Assembly (NCBI RefSeq): GCF_009647605.1
Contig: NZ_WJIF01000004.1
Span: 1-64,000 of the forward strand
Source of the DNA: Agromyces agglutinans
GTDB taxonomy: Bacteria; Actinomycetota; Actinomycetes; Actinomycetales; Microbacteriaceae
Length of the DNA stretch: 64,000 bases
Reading direction: 5' to 3'
A program made the translations under genes and the position numbers. The notes under the pieces were generated by a model, which saw nothing but the letters and a program-made list of their open reading frames with translations, was not told the origin of the DNA and ran no database searches. Shown piece after piece: positions 18,613 through 26,854 of this stretch; position 1 is the first letter of the stretch, and each line of letters begins with the position of its first letter.

Positions 18613-19914
18613 ATGAAACGACCGAACCGGTCGACGGCGGTCGCGCTGACGGCCGCCGCCGCCATCTCCTCGCTCCTGCTCTCCGGCTGCGCCGGCGGCG
18701 GGTCGGGCACCGCCGCCGCATCGGGCGACCTCGAGGCCGCCGACTCGGGCGCCGAACTGACGCTGTGGGTGCGCCCGGGCAACGAGGCCGTCACCGACGC
18801 CGTCGTCGAGGCCTACAACGACACCCACGAGAACCAGGTCGCGATCACGCACGTGCCCGCCGACCAGTACGTGACGAAGTTCGCGGCCGCCGCGCAGTCG
18901 GGTTCGCTGCCCGACATCCTCGCGGCCGACCTCGTCTTCATGCCGCAGATCGTCGAGACGGGTGCGGCCATGGACCTCACCGAGCTGCTCGAGGAGTCCG
19001 GAGCGGCGGGCAACCTCTCGCCCGCGCACATCCAGGCCTCGACCAAGGACGGCCACGTCTACGGCGTGCCCTACGTCGCCGACACCTCGCTCTACGTCTA
19101 CAACAAGGACCTCTTCCGTCAGGCCGGGCTCGATCCCGAGAACCCGCCGACGACCTGGGCCGGCATCCAGGAGGCCGCTGCGAAGGTCACCGCGCTCGGC
19201 GACGGCAACCACGGCTTCTACCTCAGCGGCGGCGCGCCGGGCAGTCTCGCCTACGACTTCACGCCCACCATCTGGGCGCAGGGCACCGAGGTCGTGAACG
19301 AGGACGGCTCGTTCGATTGGGACAATCAGGCCACGCAGGACGCGCTCGCCTTCATGCAGGCGATGTACGAGAACGGCGACATCCCCGACACGTCGAAGAC
19401 CGACACCGGTGATGGGTTCTTCTCGGTGTTCGCCTCGGGCAAGATCGGCATCGCCTTCGCCGGCGGCAACGGCGTCAACACGGCGACGCTCGGCACCGAC
19501 CCGGTCTTCGAGTTCGGCCTCGCGCCGATCCCCGGACCGGAGGACGGCCAGTTCGCGACCTTCTCGGGCGGCGATGTCGCGGCGATCACGAACACGACCA
19601 AGCACCCCGCTGAAGCGTGGGACTTCATCCAGTGGCTCACCTCTGCCGAGGCATCCGAGGACGTGTACGCGAACCTGCCCGCGCTGCCGCCGCGGACGGA
19701 TGTCACGCTGCCCGCGTCGCTCGGCGAGCAGTTCGCCGTCCCGGCCGAACTCGTCAAGGAGGGGCAGACCTATGTCTCGCCGTTCTACAACGAGGTCGTC
19801 GCCAGCGCCCAGGGGCCCTTCCTCGAGATGTTCCAGTCCGTCGTCTTCAACGGCGCCGACCCCGCCGAGGCGACGAAGCAGGCGCAGGAAGCCTCCGACG
19901 CCATCACCGAGTAG
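18613..19914 (+). CDS. Sugar ABC transporter substrate-binding lipoprotein
   Basis: 433 residues, family 1 extracellular solute-binding protein. The signal peptide ends in the lipobox LLLSGC (Cys at about residue 24), so the protein is lipid-anchored outside the membrane. The mature part shows the family pattern: ELTLWVRPGNEAVTDAVVEAYN, PDILAADLVFMPQI, YGVPYVADTSLYVYNKDLF, PPTTWAGIQEAAAKV, and the C-terminal HPAEAWDFIQWLTS. It delivers a sugar to the two permeases downstream. No ATPase gene is nearby, so a shared MsiK-type ATPase elsewhere probably energises uptake. Confidence 0.92.
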   Translation: MKRPNRSTAVALTAAAAISSLLLSGCAGGGSGTAAASGDLEAADSGAELTLWVRPGNEAVTDAVVEAYNDTHENQVAITHVPADQYVTKFAAAAQSGSLPDILAADLVFMPQIVETGAAMDLTELLEESGAAGNLSPAHIQASTKDGHVYGVPYVADTSLYVYNKDLFRQAGLDPENPPTTWAGIQEAAAKVTALGDGNHGFYLSGGAPGSLAYDFTPTIWAQGTEVVNEDGSFDWDNQATQDALAFMQAMYENGDIPDTSKTDTGDGFFSVFASGKIGIAFAGGNGVNTATLGTDPVFEFGLAPIPGPEDGQFATFSGGDVAAITNTTKHPAEAWDFIQWLTSAEASEDVYANLPALPPRTDVTLPASLGEQFAVPAELVKEGQTYVSPFYNEVVASAQGPFLEMFQSVVFNGADPAEATKQAQEASDAITE

Positions 19915-19924
19915 TAGTCACCGC

Positions 19925-19985
19925 GGTTCCGGCGCCGGCCACGACGCGCGCCGCAGCGCCCGCCACTCCGGCGGGCGCCGGAACC
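19925..19985 (+). promoter_or_regulatory. Intercistronic hairpin between binding protein and permease genes
   Basis: GGTTCCGGCGCC (19925-19936) is exactly inverted as GGCGCCGGAACC (19974-19985). Such hairpins between binding-protein and permease cistrons often stabilise the upstream mRNA or cause partial termination, giving more binding protein than permease. Confidence 0.55.
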
Positions 19986-20008
19986 CCGGCCCTCCGAACG
20001 GAAGCCAC

Positions 20009-20971
20009 ATGTCGCACTCCGCACTCCTCGACCCGCCGACGCGGGCCGCGGCGGCGCCCGACGCCCCCCGGGGCCCACGGACGCGCTCGCCGCGTCGCCG
20101 CCGCGGCGAGCAGCTCCAGGGCTGGGCGCTCACCGCGCCCGCCGCGGTGCTCATCGCCCTCTTCTTCGTCCTGCCGTTCGGCCTGACGGTGTGGATGTCG
20201 TTCTTCGACTGGCCGACGTTCGGCACGCCGACCCCGATCGGCTTCGAGAACTACGCCGACCTCGCCTCCGACCCGAAGTTCGGCGAGGCGGTGCTCTTCA
20301 CGGTGGGTTACACGTTGGTCACCTCGGTGATCGGCATCCTGCTCTCGCTCGGTCTCGCCCTGCTGGTGCGGCCCCGGTTCCCGGGCCGCACGGCGGTGCG
20401 CGCGCTGCTGTTCGCCCCGGTCACGATCGGGTTCGCCCCGGCGGGCCTGCTGTGGCTCGCGATGAGCAACGCCCGCACCGGCGTGCTCCCCGACCTCTTC
20501 GCGAAGCTCGGGCTCGCCCCGGCGGGCGTCGACTGGTTCGCCGAGCCGACGACGACCCTCGCGCTGGTCGTGGTCATGACCGTCTGGAAGACCGCGGGCC
20601 TCGCGATGCTCGTGCTGCTCACCGGCATGGACTCGATCCCCGGAGAGATCTACGAGGCTGCGAAGCTCGACGGCGCGAACGCCTGGACGACCCTCACCCG
20701 CATCACGCTGCCGCTCATCGTGAAGCCGCTCTCGCTGGTGATCCTGCTCACCGTCACGACGACGTTCCTCTCGTTCGACCAGTTCTTCACGATGACCAAG
20801 GGCGGGCCCGACGGGTCGACCGTCACGGTCGTCTACTACCTCTACAACGCGGCGTTCGTCTCGCTCGACCGCGGCTACGCGGCGGCGGTCGCCGTCGTCG
20901 TCGTCCTGATCATGGCGATCATCTCGATCGCCCAGGTGCGACTGCAACGCGGAAGGAAGGCCGAGGCATGA
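20009..20971 (+). CDS. Sugar ABC transporter permease (MalF-like)
   Basis: 320 residues with about six transmembrane helices, opening at WALTAPAAVLIALFFVLPFG after a basic cytoplasmic leader. The permease coupling loop EAAKLDGANAWTTLTRITLPLI (about residues 225-245) is the EAA motif that contacts the ATPase. Sequence and order (binding protein, MalF-type, MalG-type) place it in the CUT1 carbohydrate uptake family. The start has GGAAG about 7 nt upstream. The stop overlaps the next permease start (ATGA). Confidence 0.92.
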   Translation: MSHSALLDPPTRAAAAPDAPRGPRTRSPRRRRGEQLQGWALTAPAAVLIALFFVLPFGLTVWMSFFDWPTFGTPTPIGFENYADLASDPKFGEAVLFTVGYTLVTSVIGILLSLGLALLVRPRFPGRTAVRALLFAPVTIGFAPAGLLWLAMSNARTGVLPDLFAKLGLAPAGVDWFAEPTTTLALVVVMTVWKTAGLAMLVLLTGMDSIPGEIYEAAKLDGANAWTTLTRITLPLIVKPLSLVILLTVTTTFLSFDQFFTMTKGGPDGSTVTVVYYLYNAAFVSLDRGYAAAVAVVVVLIMAIISIAQVRLQRGRKAEA

Positions 20972-21861
20972 CCACCCAGGCACTGCACGCGAGGCAGGCG
21001 CGGGGCATCCGTCGCTCGCGCATCCAGGCACAGGATCACTCGCGCAACCCGATCCGCATCATCGTCGCGATCGTGCTGGCGGCGCTGTTCGCCTTCCCGA
21101 TCGTGTGGACCACGATCGGCGCGTTCAAGTCGCCGACCGAGGCCAACGCGTCGCCGCCCGTGTGGTGGCCGTCGACCCTGACGCTCGAGAACTTCGCGAA
21201 GCTCGACGGCACCGGCTCGTCGCTCCTCGTCTACGTGCTGAACTCCGTCGCCGTCACGACGATGACCGTGCTGATCACGACGGTCGCCGCTGTGCTCGCC
21301 GGGTACGCGCTCGCGCGTTACCGGTTCCGCGGCCAGAACGCGTTCTTCGGCGTCACGATCGGCATGCTCCTCGTGCCGTACCCGGCGCTGCTGGTCTCGC
21401 TCTTCACCGTCATGGTGTGGTTCGGCCTCACGAACTCGCTGTTCGGCCTCGCGCTGATCTACTCGACGTTCCAGATGCCGTTCGCGATCTACATGATGCG
21501 CAACTCCTTCGAGAGCGTGCCCGATGAACTCATCGAGGCGGCCGAGCTCGACGGCTGCACGAAGTTCTCGGCACTCCCGCGGGTCATCCTGCCGCTCGTC
21601 GCGCCCGGGGTCGTGACGGTCGCGCTGTTCGCGTTCCTCGCCGCGTGGAACGAGTTCCTCGCCGCCCTCGTGCTGCTGAACGACAACCCGTCGTTCACCC
21701 TGCCGATCGCACTCGTCAACGCGCAGAACGGCCCGCTCAACACCATCGACTGGGGCGCGCTGCAGGCCGGCATCACCGTGACGATGCTGCCCTGCGTGAT
21801 CCTCTTCATCCTCCTCCAGCGCTATTACGTGTCGGGCCTCGTCGCCGGCACCGGGAAGTGA
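20968..21861 (+). CDS. Sugar ABC transporter permease (MalG-like)
   Basis: 297 residues and six predicted transmembrane helices (first: IIVAIVLAALFAFPIVWTTI). The EAA loop is EAAELDGCTKFSALPRVILPLV. ATG 20968 overlaps the preceding stop by 4 nt, so the two permeases are translationally coupled. It belongs to the same CUT1 transporter. Confidence 0.92.
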   Translation: MTTQALHARQARGIRRSRIQAQDHSRNPIRIIVAIVLAALFAFPIVWTTIGAFKSPTEANASPPVWWPSTLTLENFAKLDGTGSSLLVYVLNSVAVTTMTVLITTVAAVLAGYALARYRFRGQNAFFGVTIGMLLVPYPALLVSLFTVMVWFGLTNSLFGLALIYSTFQMPFAIYMMRNSFESVPDELIEAAELDGCTKFSALPRVILPLVAPGVVTVALFAFLAAWNEFLAALVLLNDNPSFTLPIALVNAQNGPLNTIDWGALQAGITVTMLPCVILFILLQRYYVSGLVAGTGK

Positions 21862-21863
21862 AC

Positions 21864-22904
21864 ATGACCGACCTCATCACCGCACAGCCGACCTACCCGG
21901 CCGACCGCGTCGCCACGCCCGTCCGCGATGGCCGGCTCGTCATCCGCCCCTCGTTCGTCGAGGGGGCGTTCGACAGCCACGCGGTCGACTGCCCGTTCGT
22001 CTTCTCGGTCGGCGGGCGGCAGGGCATGACGTACGTCGGCTGGGACGGCACGGGCTACCAGACCGCGCTGGCCTGGAACGACGGCGGCACGTGGACGCCG
22101 GGCGAGGTGGTCTTCTCGCGCGATGCCGGCGATCCGCTGCGGCGGTACAACGCCGCGCTCACCTCGATCGTGCGCGACAACGACCTCGGGTCGCCCGGCG
22201 AGCTTCGCCGGATCGACGGATGGTACTACGGCACGTTCCACGCCTACCCGGGCGCCGGGTACGAGACCGGGCCGGCATCCGTCGGGTTCGCTCGCAGCCG
22301 CGACCTGCGCACGTGGGAGCGGATCGGCGGCGTGCTCTCGCCGACCGATGCGGACGCCGGTGAGTGGGAGCGCGGAGGCCTCTACAAGTCGTGGCTGATG
22401 GAGCACGACGGCCTGTTCTACGTCTTCTACAACGCGAAGGACGTCGACGACTACGGGTCGGTGGTCGTGCCGCCGCCGTGGATCGAGCAGACGGGGCTCG
22501 CGGTCTCGCGCGACCTCGTCACGTGGGAGCGGTACTCGGGCAACCCGGTGCTGGGCGCCGGAGCGCCGGGCGCGTTCGACGAGCGCTTCGCCTCCGACCC
22601 GTGCGTGCTGCGCGACGGCGACACCTGGGTGATGTTCTACTTCGGCCTCGCGGCCGACGGCCACGCGCGCGAGGGGTTCGCGACGAGCACCGACCTGCGG
22701 CACTGGACCAAGTCCGATGCGGTGCTGCTCGACGTCGGGCCTGCCGGGTCGATCGACTCGCTGCACACCCACAAGCCGGCCGTGATCACGTGGGAGGGGC
22801 GGCTCGAGCACTACTACACCGCCGTGTCGTTGCGCGAGCCGGTCGCCATCGGGGCGTACGAGCAGCACGAGCTGCGCGGCATCGCACGCGCGACCGGCGA
22901 CTGA
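21864..22904 (+). CDS. Cytoplasmic five-bladed beta-propeller glycosidase (GH43/GH130-like)
   Basis: 346 residues without a signal peptide. Repeated blade motifs are visible: FARSRDLRTWERIGGV, AVSRDLVTWERYSGNPV, ATSTDLRHWTKSDAV. ERGGLYKSWLMEHDGLFYVFYNAK and ERFASDPCVLRDGDTWVMFYFG match the propeller strands of GH43/GH32/GH130-type enzymes. It starts 2 nt after the second permease stop, so it belongs to the same operon and probably splits the imported oligosaccharide. The exact family and bond are not certain. Its stop is one base from the stop of the convergent dehydrogenase gene. Confidence 0.75.
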   Translation: MTDLITAQPTYPADRVATPVRDGRLVIRPSFVEGAFDSHAVDCPFVFSVGGRQGMTYVGWDGTGYQTALAWNDGGTWTPGEVVFSRDAGDPLRRYNAALTSIVRDNDLGSPGELRRIDGWYYGTFHAYPGAGYETGPASVGFARSRDLRTWERIGGVLSPTDADAGEWERGGLYKSWLMEHDGLFYVFYNAKDVDDYGSVVVPPPWIEQTGLAVSRDLVTWERYSGNPVLGAGAPGAFDERFASDPCVLRDGDTWVMFYFGLAADGHAREGFATSTDLRHWTKSDAVLLDVGPAGSIDSLHTHKPAVITWEGRLEHYYTAVSLREPVAIGAYEQHELRGIARATGD

Positions 22905-22905
22905 G

Positions 22906-23754
22906 CTACCAGCTGCCGCCGAGCGGATGGTCGTCGTCGGTGAAGGAACCTCCGACCGGCCCGGCGGCCCGCGGCACCTCGGGTGCGACCCCATCGCGCT
23001 CGGTCGTGTGCGCGATGGCGTCGTCCTGCGGCTCGAACCCGATCGCGCGGCCGGCTGACAGGTCGAAACTGCCGGCACCGCTGGCGGACACGCCCCACAC
23101 GATGTGGTGCCTCCCGTCGTCGAGGGCGATCGCGGCTTCGAACAACCGGGCGGCGTCGGCGGGCGAGAGCCATTGCACGAGGCCACGGCCCCGCCCGGGT
23201 TCGGCGCCGAAGGCGCAGATGCGCGCCGACACGACGCTCATGCCGAACCGATCGGCGTACACGCTGCCGAGCGCCTCGAGGGTCGCCTTGCTCACGCCGT
23301 AGTACGTGTCGGGGCGCGGCACGAGCACGCGGGTCGTCGCGGCATCCGTCGCATCGGCGAATCCGATGGCGTGGATGCTGCTCGCGAGCAGCACCCGGCG
23401 CGCGCCGCCGAGGCGAGCCGCCTCGAGCACCTTCTGCGTTCCGTCGATGTTCACGCGGACGAGGTCGACCCACGGGCGCTCGGACGCGAGGGCCGCGAGG
23501 TGCACGACCGCGTCGGCGCCGTCGAGCGCCGAGCGGATGGCGTCCTCGTCCTCGATGGACGCGCGGTGCAGCTCGACGCGGGCGGGGTCCGACCACTCGC
23601 CCCACGGCCCGTCATCGACGCGGTCGGGGAGGTCGGTGTCGACGAGCTGAAGCGTGCGGCCCGGGCGCTCGAGCAGCGGCACCACGAGTCGGCCGATGCG
23701 ACCGGACGCGCCGGTGATCGCCACCACCTGTGGCGCGTCGTCGGGATGGGGCAT
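22906..23754 (-). CDS. udh: NAD-dependent uronate-dehydrogenase-like epimerase/dehydratase family protein
   Basis: 282 residues. An extended SDR: ITGASGRIGRLVVPLL at the N-terminus binds NAD, SSIHAIGF holds the catalytic Ser, and PDTYYGVSK gives the Tyr-x-x-x-Lys pair. The segments ASSIHAIGF, RPDTYYGVSK and VVSARIC and the SPADAARLFEAAI stretch resemble uronate dehydrogenase, which oxidises glucuronate or galacturonate to the aldarate. A close paralog is at 31747. Both share a C-terminal extension of about 45 residues ending in GGSFTDDDHPLGGSW or similar. It is convergent with the glycosidase gene with only one base between stops. Confidence 0.72.
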   Translation of the reverse strand: MPHPDDAPQVVAITGASGRIGRLVVPLLERPGRTLQLVDTDLPDRVDDGPWGEWSDPARVELHRASIEDEDAIRSALDGADAVVHLAALASERPWVDLVRVNIDGTQKVLEAARLGGARRVLLASSIHAIGFADATDAATTRVLVPRPDTYYGVSKATLEALGSVYADRFGMSVVSARICAFGAEPGRGRGLVQWLSPADAARLFEAAIALDDGRHHIVWGVSASGAGSFDLSAGRAIGFEPQDDAIAHTTERDGVAPEVPRAAGPVGGSFTDDDHPLGGSW

Positions 23755-23821
23755 CCGTGGTCTCCCTTCGCTACGGCGGCTCCGCCGGGTTTCAGCGTAC
23801 GGTCCGACCGACGCGCGACCC

Positions 23822-25387
23822 TCAGCTCAGGTGCGCGAGCCGCGGCCAGAGGTCGTCCCACCCCGCCGTGAGCCCGGTGCACCGGATGACGGGAAGGCCC
23901 TGCTCCTCGTTGTCGACGTCCGCGCCGTGGTCGAGCCGCGCCTCGGTGCGGCACGACTCGAACTCGCTCGCGAGTCGCGGTGAGATCTCGCCGACGAACA
24001 CGACGTCGACCGCCGAGTCGGGCGGTTGCGACTGGAACCAGAGTGCGTTGTGGCCGCTGAACACGGTCTCCGGGTCGATGCCGAACTCCGGTCCGTACCG
24101 GTCGAGCGCGCCGGCCTCGCCGTAGTTCGACGCGACGATGATCGGCGGGCGCGAGGCATCCGACCCGTTCACCACGCCGGCGATCTGCTCGACGTACGCC
24201 GGCCAGCCGATCGTGTCGCCGGTGGCGGGGTTCGCGCCCGCCCACGGCGTCGCATCCACGAGCGCGACCGGCAGCAGCGGCAGGGCGATGAGCGCCGCGA
24301 CGACGGCATTCAGCGCGACCGCGGTCCAGACGAGCACGCGGCGGACCCGCGTGCGCATCCATTCGGCCGCCGGCACCGCGCCGAGCGCGAACAGGATCTC
24401 GACGATGCCGAGCGGGTAGAAGGGCTGCGCGCCGCCGGCGATCGTCGCGACGACGACGAACGCGAACGCGATCGCGAACAGCCGGATGTCGCGCCACGGC
24501 GGCCGGCGGAAGAGGGCGACGAGACCGGTGATCCAGATCGGCGCGAGCAGCGGGCCCACGTGCAGGAAGAGGAACGGCACCGTCAGGATGCGTCCCTCGC
24601 CGTCGGTGTCCTCCGCGAGCGCGGCGCCCATGCGAAGCTGCGGGAGTTCGTTCGCCACCTGGTACGCCAGGTTCGGCAGCGCCAGCACGATCGCGAGACC
24701 GACCCCGGCCCACAGCCACGGTGAGCGGAGCGCCCGCCACGGACCGAGCGCGAGGAGGCCGATGCCGATGCCGACGACGAGCATCACCACGAGCCACTTG
24801 TTGTACGTGGCGAGTCCGGTGACGAGTCCCGCCGCGAGCCACCAGCGGCCGTCGCCGCGCAGCAGCGCCCGCATCGTGAACAGGGCGACGAGCGGCCAGA
24901 CGACCAGGTCGATCGATGCCGTGAGGAAGACGTGCCCGAACACCATCGGGCTCGCCGCGGATGCCCCGCCCCACGCCGCGAGCGACTGTGCGAGCCGGCC
25001 GCCGCCGGCCTCGCGGGCGATGAGGGCGAGCACCAGCACCGTCGCGCCGGCGGCGAGGATCGCGGGGATGCGCAGCGCCCACGGCTCGTCGACGAGCGAG
25101 GTGATCGTGCGGGCGATGAGCGGCGTGAGGGGCGGCTGGTCGACGTATCCCCACGCCGGTTCGAGCATGCGGAAGTAGAGCTCGTCGCGATGGAACCCGT
25201 AGCCGTTGCTCGTCGCCGCGAGGAGCACCCCGAGTGCGGCCATCGCGGCGAGCACGGGTCCACGGGCGAAGGGCGCGAAGCGGGCGGGCGGTGCGAGCGG
25301 TGCGGGCGGCGGGGCGGCCGCGGCCGGCCCACCGGGACTCAGCGAGCCGGACAGAGCGGATCGGTCGGTCGTGACGGCGTCCGACAT
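23822..25387 (-). CDS. Glycosyltransferase family 39-like (ArnT/PMT-type) integral membrane protein
   Basis: 521 residues, about 10-12 transmembrane helices. After a Pro/Ala-rich cytoplasmic N-terminus comes NGYGFHRDELYFRMLEPAWGYVDQPPLTPLIAR. This carries the H-R-D-E and DQPPL motifs of GT39/ArnT-like transferases that use polyprenyl-phosphate sugars, with the acidic pair in the first external loop. The C-terminal 130 residues are extracytoplasmic (IIVASNYGEAGALDRYGPEFG). It is probably involved in surface glycan or protein modification. ATG 25387 has AGGG 9 nt upstream; an in-frame GTG at 25396 is possible. Confidence 0.8.
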   Translation of the reverse strand: MSDAVTTDRSALSGSLSPGGPAAAAPPPAPLAPPARFAPFARGPVLAAMAALGVLLAATSNGYGFHRDELYFRMLEPAWGYVDQPPLTPLIARTITSLVDEPWALRIPAILAAGATVLVLALIAREAGGGRLAQSLAAWGGASAASPMVFGHVFLTASIDLVVWPLVALFTMRALLRGDGRWWLAAGLVTGLATYNKWLVVMLVVGIGIGLLALGPWRALRSPWLWAGVGLAIVLALPNLAYQVANELPQLRMGAALAEDTDGEGRILTVPFLFLHVGPLLAPIWITGLVALFRRPPWRDIRLFAIAFAFVVVATIAGGAQPFYPLGIVEILFALGAVPAAEWMRTRVRRVLVWTAVALNAVVAALIALPLLPVALVDATPWAGANPATGDTIGWPAYVEQIAGVVNGSDASRPPIIVASNYGEAGALDRYGPEFGIDPETVFSGHNALWFQSQPPDSAVDVVFVGEISPRLASEFESCRTEARLDHGADVDNEEQGLPVIRCTGLTAGWDDLWPRLAHLS

Positions 25388-25425
25388 GCGGCTCACCCTA
25401 CTGGCACCTGCGCGAAGATGGGCGG

Positions 25426-25938
25426 GTGGCGACGCGACTGCTGCTCATCTCCGACACGCACGTGCCCGCGCGGGCACGCCGACTGCCCGACCAGGTCCGG
25501 CGGGCGATCGACGACGCCGACCTCGTCGTGCACGCCGGCGACTGGGTGGATGTCGTCACGCTCGACGCCATCGAGGCCGGCGCCGCGCGGCTCGTCGGCG
25601 TCGCCGGCAACAACGACGGACCCGAGCTGCACGCGCGACTCGGCGAGGTCGCCCGCTTCGACCTCGAGGGGCTGCGGTTCGGCGTCGTGCACGAGACGGG
25701 CGCGGCGACCGGCCGCGAGACCAGGATGGATGCCGCCCACCCCGACCTCGACGTGCTCGTGTTCGGCCACAGCCACATCCCGTGGGACACCGTCACGCCG
25801 CGGGGCATCCGCCTGCTGAACCCCGGTTCGCCGACCGATCGGCGCCGCCAACCCGTCTGCACGATGATGACGGCCGTCGTCGACGACGGCGCGTTGCGCG
25901 AGGTCGAACTCGTGCCGGTGGTGCGCGGGGAGCGGTAG
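25426..25938 (+). CDS. YfcE/MJ0936-type metallophosphodiesterase
   Basis: 170 residues. The calcineurin-like motifs are complete: LISDTHV, VVHAGDWV, GVAGNNDGP, and VFGHSHIP with LLNPGSPTD. They coordinate two metal ions. The GNND variant of GNHD is normal for the YfcE subfamily, which hydrolyses phosphodiesters. The start is GTG. It is divergent from the GT39-like gene with 38 bp between starts. Confidence 0.9.
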   Translation: MATRLLLISDTHVPARARRLPDQVRRAIDDADLVVHAGDWVDVVTLDAIEAGAARLVGVAGNNDGPELHARLGEVARFDLEGLRFGVVHETGAATGRETRMDAAHPDLDVLVFGHSHIPWDTVTPRGIRLLNPGSPTDRRRQPVCTMMTAVVDDGALREVELVPVVRGER

Positions 25939-25949
25939 CCGGTCCGCGA

Positions 25950-26567
25950 CTACTCCGCCGGAGTGCCGAGGTCGCGCACGAGGTAGGTCCAGGGGAACAT
26001 CTGGCAGCCGACGACCCAGCCGTCGGACTCCTCGCGGCGCGAGATACCGCGCCCGAACAGGCGCCGGTGCTCCCACTGGGTGTCGGTGCGCACCATGCGA
26101 TGGCGCAGCATGCCGGCCTCGACGGTGCGCCAGCCGGCTCGCCCGGCGAGGGCGAGTTCGGCCATCTCGTCGAACGCGGTGACCGGGCCGAGCCATCGGT
26201 ACTCCGCGCCGTCGCCGGCCCCATCGCCCGGTTCGCCGCCGGGGTCGACACCGGGCGAGGCATCCGCTCGCCACGCGTCGCCGAACCGCTGCTGCGCCGC
26301 CTGGCGGGTCATGCCGAGCTCCGCGCCGATCGCCGACCAGCTCACGCCGCCCGAGCGCGCCGATTCGACGGCCTGGCGAAGGATGCTCCGGGCCTCGCTC
26401 TCGGCGTCGGCGCTCGCCCGGATCAGGGCGAGGTGGCCGTCGCGGTCGAGTTGCGTAGCGGGGTCGCCGGTGGCGGAAGCGTCGAGGGCGTCGACCGAGC
26501 CGACCGCGCCGTCGGCCACAGCCGCCTCGAGGATCGCGAGCCGAACGGCATCGCCGATGCCGGTCAT
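25950..26567 (-). CDS. HTH-domain protein of unknown function
   Basis: 205 residues. The centre contains a homeodomain-like helix-turn-helix (GVSWSAIGAELGMTRQAAQQRFG, about residues 83-105). Flanking it are an acidic N-terminal helical region and a C-terminal domain with several Trp (YRWLGPVT, QWEHRRLFGRGI, MFPWTYLVRDLG). The start ATG overlaps the stop of the small membrane-protein gene upstream (ATGA), so the two are coupled. It probably regulates its own two-gene operon, whose promoter carries TTGAC repeats. I know no named family. Confidence 0.7.
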   Translation of the reverse strand: MTGIGDAVRLAILEAAVADGAVGSVDALDASATGDPATQLDRDGHLALIRASADAESEARSILRQAVESARSGGVSWSAIGAELGMTRQAAQQRFGDAWRADASPGVDPGGEPGDGAGDGAEYRWLGPVTAFDEMAELALAGRAGWRTVEAGMLRHRMVRTDTQWEHRRLFGRGISRREESDGWVVGCQMFPWTYLVRDLGTPAE

Positions 26568-26818
26568 CGGTCGTCGCGGCTGGGAAGCCACCAGCCGCGG
26601 TCGTCGCGACCGCCGTCGGCGGAGCGGCGCAGCCAGCCGGCGCGCGCCGTCATCGACACGACGCCGATGACGGTGAACGTCAACCCGGCGCCCTGCAGCA
26701 TGCCGCCGCCGAACCCGTCGATGAAGGCTCCGGTGAGCATCGAGGCGATGCCGAACAGGGTCAGGCAGACGGCCGCCGTCCAAGCGGCGGTGCGGAGACG
26801 TTTCACGGCGGGAGACAT
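26564..26818 (-). CDS. Small two-helix membrane protein
   Basis: 84 residues with two transmembrane helices (TAAWTAAVCLTLFGIASMLTGAFI and GAGLTFTVIGVVSMTARAGW) and a charged Arg/Asp C-terminal tail. The mRNA is probably leaderless: TTGACA, 18 nt, TACGGT, 6 nt, ATG. It is coupled by ATGA overlap to the HTH gene. Function unknown. Confidence 0.65.
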   Translation of the reverse strand: MSPAVKRLRTAAWTAAVCLTLFGIASMLTGAFIDGFGGGMLQGAGLTFTVIGVVSMTARAGWLRRSADGGRDDRGWWLPSRDDR

Positions 26819-26820
26819 AC

Positions 26821-26854
26821 GTCAACCGTAGGTTGACGTGTCAACCGCTGTCAA
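26821..26854 (-). promoter_or_regulatory. Leaderless promoter with GGTTGAC operator repeats
   Basis: On the minus strand: TTGACA (26849-26854), 18 nt, TACGGT (26825-26830), 6 nt, ATG. The inverted pair GTCAACC-GTA-GGTTGAC (26821-26837) covers the -10. A third copy, GTCAACC (26840-26846), lies in the spacer. This is the arrangement of an autoregulatory operator. Confidence 0.6.
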
